A DNA stretch of 64,000 nucleotides, taken from SAR92 clade bacterium (GTDB lineage Bacteria > Pseudomonadota > Gammaproteobacteria > Pseudomonadales > Porticoccaceae). The number at the start of each line of letters is the position of its first letter. Position 1 is the first letter of the stretch. The translations under genes and the position numbers were made by a program. The stretch is from positions 19,767 to 83,766 of the forward strand of contig JACNKP010000055.1 in assembly GCA_014381985.1 (NCBI GenBank). The letters run 5' to 3'. Below are positions 57,282-64,000 of the stretch, one piece after another. Below the pieces are notes generated by a model that was not told where the DNA came from, did no database searches, and saw nothing but the letters and a program-made list of their open reading frames with translations.

Positions 57282-57310
57282 ATATATTGGCATTATAACT
57301 GCCAATATAT
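57282..57310. promoter_or_regulatory. Inverted repeat upstream of the dehalogenase-like gene
   Basis: Perfect 11-bp arms ATATATTGGCA (57282-57292) and TGCCAATATAT (57300-57310) flank a seven-base spacer TTATAAC. It lies 31 bp from the ATG at 57251, where a promoter is expected. It looks like an operator for a dimeric repressor; no regulator gene is adjacent. Confidence 0.6.
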
Positions 57311-57459
57311 CGTTAGTGCAATAGCGCGGCTTCTGAGCTCGACACAGTCGTTTCTCCCGCCAAGGTTTTTAATCCTTAGGAATTATCTTGCAGCGCATTA
57401 GGCGCGCGGTATTTGACTCGCTCTAGCAGAGCGTGCTTTTTTGCTGAAAACCAAAAGAC

Positions 57460-58611
57460 TTATTGCCTTTTCCATGTCCAGTTCGAATTAATTAGATAAT
57501 TTACGATCGCCGCCGCGCCAATACCTAACAAATTAGCAAAAATATCATTAATCATTAAATATTTGTACGTTAGAAAAAATAGAGCGTAATTGATGATGCC
57601 GGACATGCCCGCCACCAGATGGAACTGCAATAAACGAGATAAAACCCCGGTGCGGATCGACCTCCGCTTAAAGGTCCAAAAGTTATTAAACCAGAAGTTT
57701 GAAAGTAGAGACGCCTCGATAGACAAAAGTGGCGCAACCTCCTGCGCCATTCCTAAATATCGCGTCAGAAAAACATATCCTCCCAAATTAATAAGCACAC
57801 CAGAAAACCCAACAATTGAGTACTTAATAAAATCTTTATGACTATGAAAGCCTAGTTTAGGTATATTCAACAAAAACTCTACCTGGTCTTTAATCGATAA
57901 TTTTGATTCGCCGGCATTTCTTTGTGTAAACACAATAGGGATTTCTTTGCTCTTTGCGCCCTGTGCGACAAGCTCACATATGAGCGAAGACTGAAATGAG
58001 TAGCCCCGAGTAGAAAGGAAGCCAAGATTACATTTCTCTATATAGGAAGCCGCGATGCACCTATAGCCAGAGGTACAGTCTTTGATATGTCGGACACCCC
58101 CAACATAGCGGACCAAGAAGTTACCTAACTTACTGATAACCCTTCTTCGCAAAGAAAACTCTGGCGTAGAGCCACCTTTTACAAATCGAGAACCAACCAC
58201 AAGGGAAAAACCTTGCTGTATCTGGTGGATAAAGTCAGGTATTAACGTAGGGTCATGTTGCCCATCTGAGTCCATTTGGAAAATTACATCTGGCTTGAAC
58301 ATAGTTAAAGCATGGTGGAAGCCGCGCTTGTAAGCATCGCCAAGGCCGACCTTATTGCCAGTTATCATGTGTAAAAAGTCATGCTGCTCAATCAAGTTAT
58401 TAACTGTTTCTTGGGTTCCATCAGATGAATTGTCGTCAACAACCAGAATCCTAAATGTGTAACCAGAGACCCGAGTTTGTTGCTCAAATATTGCCTCAAT
58501 GGTGCCCTGTATATTTGCCTGCTCATTATAGGTGGGCAAAATGAAGCACGCCTCGGCCTGCATTGCGTTTTCGGACTCATATTTATCGGTTAAATCCAAG
58601 ACTGACTCCAC
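57460..58611 (-). CDS. GT2 glycosyltransferase fused to a GtrA membrane domain
   Basis: The 383-aa protein has an N-terminal dolichol-phosphate-mannose-synthase-like GT2 domain (about 20-245) with CFILPTYNEQANI, VDDNSSDGTQE and the nucleotide-sugar DxD in QMDSDGQHDP, and then a GtrA domain with four helices (about 255-380). It should transfer a sugar from a nucleotide donor to polyprenyl phosphate and may flip it. The GTG start overlaps the GT39 gene by 22 bases; an internal ATG at 58563 is possible. With the neighbouring GT39 enzyme it forms a donor-maker plus transferase pair. Confidence 0.88.
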   Translation of the reverse strand: MESVLDLTDKYESENAMQAEACFILPTYNEQANIQGTIEAIFEQQTRVSGYTFRILVVDDNSSDGTQETVNNLIEQHDFLHMITGNKVGLGDAYKRGFHHALTMFKPDVIFQMDSDGQHDPTLIPDFIHQIQQGFSLVVGSRFVKGGSTPEFSLRRRVISKLGNFLVRYVGGVRHIKDCTSGYRCIAASYIEKCNLGFLSTRGYSFQSSLICELVAQGAKSKEIPIVFTQRNAGESKLSIKDQVEFLLNIPKLGFHSHKDFIKYSIVGFSGVLINLGGYVFLTRYLGMAQEVAPLLSIEASLLSNFWFNNFWTFKRRSIRTGVLSRLLQFHLVAGMSGIINYALFFLTYKYLMINDIFANLLGIGAAAIVNYLINSNWTWKRQ

Positions 58612-59960
58612 ATCATTTGATAAAAGCGCTCTCTCTCAATGTCCAGGCCCAGCTGAAAGGGAAGCCAATAAATTGCAGCGGCTATAATCACGATAAGAAC
58701 ACCCCTGTATAAAACCTCAAATTTTTTCCCTTGCCTTTGGCTAGTTTTATACAAAATAAACCCTAATGCCAAGAATGCAAACCCTGACGCTGGCTGGTAG
58801 TGGTACAGAAATACCGATCTAGATACTAGCGCCCAAGGCAAAAAGTTAGCGTAAAATCCGATGATAACAAAAGAAATCACTAAGAATTCTGATTCATAGG
58901 TTTTGGTTACTATGGCCTCATATGCTCTTTGAACCCAAGTCAAACTCATCACAAATATCGCCAAAAATGAAAATACATAAAGTGCAGGGTTAGGGAATAG
59001 ATGTACATTGGTGAAAATAGTTTGTTTCGCTCCACCCGGAAGAAGAACATCATGTGAAGCAAAGTAATATCCTATGGGCTTTATCATTATCGGCCATGTA
59101 TACCAGTCCGAGCGATAAGGGTGAGGAGTTTCCTCAATATTATTTGAATGGAAAGAAACCATTTGCTGGTGTTTTTCAAAATATGAAAATTGATCCATAA
59201 AGACAAAATCTGGAATCCAAACTAAGGCATAAACTAAAAATGGAACGACCAATAAAGCCCATAAAGGTCGGCTCTTTAATAGGCCCTCAGGGTCAAACAA
59301 ACCCATCGTTTGTTGCATCCTTGAGCTTATTTTGGACAATAGAAATATGAGTATCATACTCGCAAGACAGACGCCCCAAAATCCCAAACCATTCCATTTA
59401 ACCGAAACAGTTAGCCCCAAGAAAATCAGTGCCCACGCGATATTTTGCGGCTGATTGTTGTTGTCTTTAAATGCCTTCACTGTGAATAACATTGCTGTGA
59501 AACCGAACAAACTGAGATAAATATTGATTAACCCAAATCTTGAATCAACAAGTAATGACCCGTCTAAGCAGAAAAAAAGTGCGACTAAAAGAGCAAACCC
59601 CTTTTGATTAAGAAGTTGCATGCTAAGCTTGTAAGCAACCAAAATAAGCGTTGATCCCGCAACAGCGCTAAGCCAGCGGTAACTTATTGGGTCTAAATTA
59701 GCTATGTCAAAGGCCGTTGAAGCTAACGTATCGGTCCATGGCACCAGGTAGTATAAATATATACTTAAAGAAATAAGATAGGTGCCAAGAGGTGGGTGGA
59801 CTGAAAAGAACTTTACGCCCGAAAGATAATTCAACCCATAAAGGGGGTAAAAAATTTCATCAAAGGTCTCTCCTGGGATCACACCCAAATTATAAAATCT
59901 TAGCGCTATCCCCAAGATCAAAATCAAAAGAATTGGGTAATTTAAAAGTACTCTTTTCAT
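58590..59960 (-). CDS. PMT-like (GT39) polyprenyl-phosphate-sugar glycosyltransferase
   Basis: The 456-aa protein has about eleven membrane helices. The N-terminal loop holds TFDEIFYP with the acidic pair of GT-C enzymes, and FFSVHPPLGTYLI, which matches the HPPLGK motif of protein O-mannosyltransferases. GSLLVDSRFGLINIYLSLFG is another PMT feature. It should transfer a sugar from a lipid-phosphate donor to a protein or lipid acceptor at the periplasmic face. Its stop overlaps the GT2-GtrA gene that likely makes the donor. No Shine-Dalgarno site is visible. Acceptor unknown; a lipid or glycan acceptor is the alternative. Confidence 0.82.
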   Translation of the reverse strand: MKRVLLNYPILLILILGIALRFYNLGVIPGETFDEIFYPLYGLNYLSGVKFFSVHPPLGTYLISLSIYLYYLVPWTDTLASTAFDIANLDPISYRWLSAVAGSTLILVAYKLSMQLLNQKGFALLVALFFCLDGSLLVDSRFGLINIYLSLFGFTAMLFTVKAFKDNNNQPQNIAWALIFLGLTVSVKWNGLGFWGVCLASMILIFLLSKISSRMQQTMGLFDPEGLLKSRPLWALLVVPFLVYALVWIPDFVFMDQFSYFEKHQQMVSFHSNNIEETPHPYRSDWYTWPIMIKPIGYYFASHDVLLPGGAKQTIFTNVHLFPNPALYVFSFLAIFVMSLTWVQRAYEAIVTKTYESEFLVISFVIIGFYANFLPWALVSRSVFLYHYQPASGFAFLALGFILYKTSQRQGKKFEVLYRGVLIVIIAAAIYWLPFQLGLDIERERFYQMMWSQSWI

Positions 59961-60033
59961 TAAAAGTGTCTTATAAAGATATGATTAGCTCAATTCTACC
60001 GAGACTGTTCGACGTTGAACAGTGAATGAGACT

Positions 60034-60171
60034 TCATTCTTTATTTTGCATGTGGAGGGTGCCTGAAAGTACAGCAAAAAGTATGATCAAACTACCCCAA
60101 TAATCCGAAAACCCCATCGATATTCCAGAACTATAGTTATACACCCCCCATATAATAAATATAAACACCAT
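60034..60171 (-). CDS. Small two-helix membrane ORF, 45 aa (possibly truncated)
   Basis: An ATG frame from 60171 to TGA at 60034 gives MVFIFIIWGVYNYSSGISMG, then a second helix YWGSLIILFAVLSGTL and the tail HMQNKE. It lies in the 394-bp gap between GT39 and the secreted dockerin-like protein. The same frame continues upstream to an ATG at 60210, but with an in-frame TAA at 60199-60201 (codon 4), so the intact gene may have had about 58 residues. No ribosome site precedes ATG 60171. The remaining gap (60172-60354) shows nothing else recognised. Confidence 0.4.
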   Translation of the reverse strand: MVFIFIIWGVYNYSSGISMGFSDYWGSLIILFAVLSGTLHMQNKE

Positions 60172-60354
60172 GGTTATATGCAAAACAAGAAGTGCTTTTT
60201 AAAAGGTCATTTTTACTTCACCGTCAATACGGGCATTGGATCGTCAGAGTATATTTGCTTTTACATACAATATTTTTTTATTCTTTGTTAAAGAGTTATT
60301 ACTCCAGTTAAAAACCATACAACTACTGCACCCCACCATAATACAAAGAACCCA

Positions 60355-61629
60355 TCATTTGACAGTAATTATTCCACCCTGGCGTGCGTGGATTCTGCAG
60401 TAATAATATAGCGTCTGCGCTGTTGATGATGTAACCCTTATCGTAATTTGGTTTTCAACAGACGTATCAACTCCTTGAGTATATTCGGCACCTCCATTGA
60501 AGATTCCATCACTGACAGTAGAAAATCTAAGTGGATGACTAGCTGGATATTTAAACGTATAGGTGGTCCCTACCTTCAGAGTTATTTCTGGCTTCGAAAC
60601 GCCGTCAATAATATAAGCCCAGCCACCATTGTTGGTTGCCGATACGTTAATCGTCTCAGCGCTAGGTTCCTTTACGATCACTGTGCGCGTAGTGGTGGCG
60701 ACGTTTCCTACGCCGTCTGTCGCGGTATAGGTTAGGGCATATGTGGCCGCAGCGCTTGTATCGACAGAACCTGTGGTCACCACCTCCACCAACCCATCAA
60801 CGGTGTCTGTGGCTGTCGCGCCAGCGTCCTCATAGGAGACATCTAATTCAACCTCAACTGCTGGCTCACCTAAAAGGGTGATTGTAGGAGCAGTCGTGTC
60901 AGCTACCGTCACTGAGCGCGTCAAAGTACGAGACACGTTGCCCTCGCTATCGGCAGCCGAGTAACTAAGTATATAGGTCCCAGCCACACTTGCATCAACC
61001 GCCCCGGTCTTAAACACCTCAACCGAGCCGTCAGTGACGTCAGTAGCCGTTGCGCCGGCATCGTTGTAAGTCGTGGCCTGCTCATGACTGACAAAAGCAT
61101 TTCCATTAAGTTGGATATAAGGTGCCTGAGGCATCAGCCCACTCATATAGGATTCTAAAGCAGCACTCTCCGTTACAGTCGCACCATCGCCAACAACGCC
61201 AGTAGTCAGTGTATTACCAGTGAGGCCAAACAGATAACGTAATAGCAAGAGTCCATCAGACAATGCATCGACGGTACCATTACCATCAATATCACCTGAA
61301 CTGGCATAAACCATTGCCAACTCTGCTTCTATTTCCGCGGAGGAGGTAATAACGCTATCGCTTGAAATCAAACCATTGAGAAGAGAGTCCCCGCTAAGGC
61401 CAAAGGCGTAACGAAGAAACATTAGCCCGTCAGTAAGAGCATCAGCCTGGCCATTGTCATCAATATCCCAGTCACCAGAGGCGAACGAAGCACTAGCTTC
61501 CATCAAATAGTAAGACGAAGGATCAGTGCTGTCTTGCTTTGGCGAGTCAGCAAAACTGGCCAAACTGAAGAAGCTGAGGACTAGAAATAGATGGGCCAAA
61601 TTGAGTTTTGAAAAGTTAATAAAGGTCAT
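60355..61629 (-). CDS. Secreted protein with dockerin-like repeats, two Ig-like domains and a cupredoxin-like domain
   Basis: The 424-aa protein has a signal peptide (about 8-27). Two calcium-binding dockerin-like repeats follow (GDWDIDDNGQADALTDGLMF at 52-71 and GDIDGNGTVDALSDGLLLL at 112-130). Two Ig-like DUF5011-type domains follow (about 170-243 and 247-320, each with YxDAGATATD). A C-terminal cupredoxin-like domain (about 325-424) has His365 (SHPLRFST), Cys411 and His414 (YYYCRIHARQGG). The usual axial Met is Gln417. The frame opens to 61737, but ATG 61629 starts the signal peptide. The Ig domains are rich in Thr and Ser. Function unknown; possibly a surface or matrix protein. Confidence 0.75.
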   Translation of the reverse strand: MTFINFSKLNLAHLFLVLSFFSLASFADSPKQDSTDPSSYYLMEASASFASGDWDIDDNGQADALTDGLMFLRYAFGLSGDSLLNGLISSDSVITSSAEIEAELAMVYASSGDIDGNGTVDALSDGLLLLRYLFGLTGNTLTTGVVGDGATVTESAALESYMSGLMPQAPYIQLNGNAFVSHEQATTYNDAGATATDVTDGSVEVFKTGAVDASVAGTYILSYSAADSEGNVSRTLTRSVTVADTTAPTITLLGEPAVEVELDVSYEDAGATATDTVDGLVEVVTTGSVDTSAAATYALTYTATDGVGNVATTTRTVIVKEPSAETINVSATNNGGWAYIIDGVSKPEITLKVGTTYTFKYPASHPLRFSTVSDGIFNGGAEYTQGVDTSVENQITIRVTSSTAQTLYYYCRIHARQGGIITVK

Positions 61630-61700
61630 GTTAATCCACTTATGTTTTTTATCCGGCTGCAAGTACCACTGCCAAGGCGAACGAGTGAAGAGACTAGGGG

Positions 61701-62576
61701 TTAATAGCGCATTGTTAAGCCAACCCTGACATTCCAAAAGTCATCATTGTCAGAACTGTCGTTTGGCCTTTGGGCATCAAGAGGCGTATATGAACTTGCT
61801 GCGCTGAGGCTCCAATTTTCCCTGATATCGTAGTTGAATCCAAAACTCAGTGTTTGTATTGTTCCACTTGAATAAACAGTTGCTCTCTCTCTGCCTACTT
61901 CAAGTGGAGCATCAATTTCTACGGAATTGTCTATGTTGCTTGCAGCTAACGATATCCATGGAAGAATTGCTGATGCGTTATTAAAAGACAAGAAAACTTC
62001 AACTCCTTCATGATCCATTTTTAATTTATCATCTGATAGACCTACGCATCCAGCAGTATTTTGGAGGGTATATGGTGCAAAGCTAATCGTATCCTCACTA
62101 CACGTTACACTTGCTGTAACGCCACCTCTAAGCAAAAACAAACGCAAGCCTATACCAATTTTTTCGTTATTAACTAAAGGTTTTGATAGTGCGGCACCCC
62201 ATAAATGGTCTGGTTTACTGCCATTAATTTGAAGGGGTGGTGTCCAAGAGATTTCTGCATTTAAATTCCATGGCAGTCCAATATTGGCTCTTAATCTTCC
62301 AAATGCTGGGGATTTATTTAAATCTTCATCCTTGAAGCCTCCAAAACCAATTCTTTGCTGCTCTCGAGTCAGACGGGGAATAGAGCTTAACTCTGCAGAA
62401 ATTGATATATCTCTTACCTTTACAGCGTGTGGCGGTGCCTGCCCAAGATTTTGTGCAGAGGCAGTCATAAACGCCATAGCCCATCCTTCTGGACTATCAA
62501 GATCTACCTTTTGATCGCCGTATGCAATGCAAGAAAAAAACAGAAAAAGAGCCGTTATTGTTAGTCTTATTTTCAT
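61701..62576 (-). CDS. Exported beta-barrel-like outer membrane protein
   Basis: The 291-aa protein has a signal peptide (MKIRLTITALFLFFSCIAYG). Alternating hydrophobic strands such as LRANIGLPWNLNAEISWTPP, IGIGLRLFLLRGGVTASV, QTLSFGFNYDIRENWSLSAA and the final VRVGLTMRY end in an aromatic residue, as in BAM-recognised barrels. Two Cys (about 178 and 196) may form a loop disulfide. AAAGGA precedes the ATG. It is upstream of the dockerin/cupredoxin gene by 71 bp on the same strand. I do not recognise a specific family. Confidence 0.65.
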   Translation of the reverse strand: MKIRLTITALFLFFSCIAYGDQKVDLDSPEGWAMAFMTASAQNLGQAPPHAVKVRDISISAELSSIPRLTREQQRIGFGGFKDEDLNKSPAFGRLRANIGLPWNLNAEISWTPPLQINGSKPDHLWGAALSKPLVNNEKIGIGLRLFLLRGGVTASVTCSEDTISFAPYTLQNTAGCVGLSDDKLKMDHEGVEVFLSFNNASAILPWISLAASNIDNSVEIDAPLEVGRERATVYSSGTIQTLSFGFNYDIRENWSLSAASSYTPLDAQRPNDSSDNDDFWNVRVGLTMRY

Positions 62577-62675
62577 TGTCTTTTTCCTTTAAGGCTTGTT
62601 AAAAATCGACATGTCTGAGAACTTCTGGTTTGCAAATGGGCATCCAGACAAGTATTAAATAAGCAGTCAATGAAG

Positions 62676-63263
62676 CTATTTTTTAATTGCTTCAACACCT
62701 ATCCTGAGCGCAACATCCATTTTAAACCCCATCATCTTGGCATAGCTTATCCCGAAGTCATCTCTCATTATATTACCGCGAATATCTGCTCCGCACACTT
62801 GCTTCAATTTAAATGGATGAAGTCTGCACTTGAATGCCTTGATCTCCAAATCTACTTTTTTTGTAATGCCATGCAGCGTTAGTTCGCCCTCTACTTTTGT
62901 TGGCGACCCGTCCTGGAAATTGATTAATTTACCCTCATACCTCGCCTGAGGAAATTCTTCAACATCGAACATATCATCGCTCTTGACCTTCTTATTCATC
63001 CCATCATGCCCAAAGTCTATGGAATCCATTTCCATGACGACACTAACGGATCCTGTTTTATTTTTTTTATCAAGAATGATCTCGCCGGAGGTTGAATTTA
63101 TTTTCCCGCGCCAAAGTGACAGCCCTCCCATATGATCAGCTTCAAACGCTGGGAAGGTATGGTTAGGATCTATGACATAAGTGACTGGCTTCCCAAAAGA
63201 GAAGGGAGTGAATAAAAGTAGGAGAACAACCAGCATCATTAATTGCTTCAATCTTACTTTCAT
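62676..63263 (-). CDS. YceI-family periplasmic lipid-binding-like protein
   Basis: The 195-aa protein has a signal peptide (LMMLVVLLLLFTPFSFGKPV) and a YceI lipocalin-like barrel (about 28-193). Typical marks are YVIDPNHTFPAFEADHMGGL, VVMEMDSIDFGHDGMNKKVK, DVEEFPQARYEGK, GELTLHGITKKVDL and DDFGISYAKMMGFKMDV. YceI proteins bind polyisoprenoids; proof for this one is lacking. Two Cys in CRLHPFKLKQVCGAD can form a disulfide. AGGAAAG precedes the ATG. Confidence 0.9.
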   Translation of the reverse strand: MKVRLKQLMMLVVLLLLFTPFSFGKPVTYVIDPNHTFPAFEADHMGGLSLWRGKINSTSGEIILDKKNKTGSVSVVMEMDSIDFGHDGMNKKVKSDDMFDVEEFPQARYEGKLINFQDGSPTKVEGELTLHGITKKVDLEIKAFKCRLHPFKLKQVCGADIRGNIMRDDFGISYAKMMGFKMDVALRIGVEAIKK

Positions 63264-63469
63264 AAATCTTTCCTATGTTTTATTAAACGCGTTTTTAGTT
63301 ACGATCTTTAGATGAAAATGGTTTTATCGTATCTACACAAATAAATGGGTTGACTCGTCAACTCACGGGAAATCTAAGATAAGGAGTGATCAATATGGGA
63401 AGGCCTTGTATTCGCAAAGCAAAGGCATAAAGGTGTCTTACAAATAAACAGACCGATCAGAGGTACGTC

Positions 63470-63784
63470 TTACTTTCCTTTTTGATCTAGTCGGTTTCTT
63501 GGTTTTGTTGCATAAAGGACACAACTCAGTACCGCACCTTTAATATCCATATTTCTATCAAATCTACACCATCTTCCAGAATGGAACATCATTATTGTCT
63601 CTGAGGCGTTATCCATACCATAGGCAACTTGTAAGACATTATTTCTAACACAACCTTGTTCTTCTATACCGCTAAGAATGTCGTTAGTCCCAAATTCCTT
63701 AATGTAAATGAAACATAAATCGTCCATGTCTGCAGACACAATTGGGGAGACTAGTAATAAAAAAGAGAAGAATAGTTTTCTCAT
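63470..63784 (-). CDS. Small secreted Cys-containing protein, unknown
   Basis: The 104-aa product has a signal peptide (MRKLFFSFLLLVSPIVSADM) and a mature part with four Cys (DDLCFIY, QGCVRN, WCRFDR, LSCVLY), enough for two disulfides. A basic tail (KPRNRLDQKGK) ends it. The start overlaps the stop of the 48-aa gene by four bases (ATGA), and AAAGGA lies just before. No family is recognised. DsbA, encoded in this window, could form its disulfides. Confidence 0.6.
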   Translation of the reverse strand: MRKLFFSFLLLVSPIVSADMDDLCFIYIKEFGTNDILSGIEEQGCVRNNVLQVAYGMDNASETIMMFHSGRWCRFDRNMDIKGAVLSCVLYATKPRNRLDQKGK

Positions 63785-63927
63785 TGTCCTTTACCAAGGT
63801 TAATCAGGGCAGTTGTTGCTAACAATACAAGCATTAGTACCGCAAACTCTTTTTCTTCAACAATTGAAACAACAAGAATTGCTGCTGCCCACATAATTGA
63901 TTGTGAAATTACCAATTTTTTATTCAT
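63781..63927 (-). CDS. Small two-helix membrane protein, 48 aa
   Basis: ATG at 63927 opens a 48-codon frame: MNKKLVISQSIMWAAAILVV, then a short acidic turn (EEKE), and a second helix FAVLMLVLLATTALINL. The stop overlaps the start of the secreted Cys protein by four bases, so translation is coupled. It is 18 bp after the glmS stop on the same strand and may be read through from it. Ribosome site weak. Function unknown. Confidence 0.55.
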   Translation of the reverse strand: MNKKLVISQSIMWAAAILVVSIVEEKEFAVLMLVLLATTALINLGKGQ

Positions 63928-63945
63928 GTGCGTCTTCGCTCAAAA

Positions 63946-64000
63946 CTACTCCACCGTGACTGACTTGGCCAAATTTCTTGGCTGATCAACATCGGTACCT
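63946..64000 (-). CDS. glmS: Glucosamine-6-phosphate synthase, C-terminal end (cut by window edge)
   Basis: The last 17 codons to a TAG at 63946 read DVDQPRNLAKSVTVE after two residues. This ending is the invariant C-terminus of GlmS, the glutamine:fructose-6-phosphate aminotransferase that starts amino-sugar synthesis for the cell wall. The rest of the gene lies beyond the window. Confidence 0.88.
   Translation of the reverse strand, partial: GTDVDQPRNLAKSVTVE

Noticed and set aside
57419..57433. Hairpin CGCTCT-AGC-AGAGCG as terminator of the dehalogenase region
   Set aside because: The T-run follows only on the plus strand, where no gene precedes it; on the minus strand there is no T-run.
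1..64000. tRNA, rRNA, CRISPR arrays, insertion sequences, prophage and classical defence systems
   Set aside because: Read for cloverleaf ends, regular spaced repeats, transposase or phage motifs on both strands; none was found.

Overview
The window is a mostly core-genome stretch of a free-living, aerobic, probably marine gammaproteobacterium. The evidence is gene order. Blocks tkt-epd-pgk-fba, sahR-metK-ahcY-metF, polA/engB/cytochrome c4/dsbA, znuA/zur-znuCB, the aa3/caa3 cytochrome oxidase cluster, aroE-hemF-tsaC, and lysM/dprA/def-fmt-rsmB-trkA-trkH all match blocks that lie close to the replication origin in Pseudomonas and relatives. Base composition is moderate. A Cellvibrionales-like affiliation is a guess from gene content only. 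No rRNA, tRNA, CRISPR array, prophage or insertion sequence was seen.

Layout. 1-4200: end of a phosphate permease gene, a small membrane protein, a PqqB-like metallo-hydrolase, a fatty-acid-hydroxylase-family protein, a PAS-GGDEF cyclase, and a 590-bp gap with a possible decayed gene. 4200-15000: Calvin/glycolysis enzymes (transketolase, erythrose-4-phosphate dehydrogenase, PGK, aldolase) divergent from the activated-methyl cycle operon, whose first gene is an ArsR-methyltransferase fusion regulator. 15000-24100: secreted protease, the fatty-acid initiation enzyme FabY, a GlxA-type regulator, serine biosynthesis, DsbA, cytochrome c4, EngB and a GFA protein. 24100-38000: DNA polymerase I, the zinc uptake regulon with a Zur box, and the cytochrome c oxidase structural and assembly genes. 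38000-54200: shikimate, heme, tRNA-modification, purine and peptide-deformylation genes, potassium uptake (TrkAH), an orphan TRAP binding lipoprotein, UvrD and HexR.

54200-64000 is the accessory part: a PQQ sugar dehydrogenase with two small unknown membrane proteins, a haloalkane-dehalogenase-like hydrolase with a strong inverted repeat upstream, a polyprenyl-sugar glycosyltransferase pair (GT39 and GT2-GtrA), a secreted dockerin/Ig-like/cupredoxin protein, an outer-membrane-barrel-like protein, a YceI protein, very small membrane ORFs, and the end of glmS at the right edge.

The genes work together in several visible units: sugar phosphate flow under a HexR-type regulator; SAM recycling under its own SAH-type regulator; zinc uptake under Zur; and a complete respiratory oxidase cluster apart from heme A synthase, which is missing here. 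The most interesting candidates are the possible surface-protein glycosylation neighbourhood at 57460-61629, the cupredoxin domain with a Gln at the expected Met ligand position, the possibly leaderless and autoregulated sahR promoter, the haloalkane dehalogenase operator, and several unannotated short genes. Nothing in the window is a clear new defence or mobile system.
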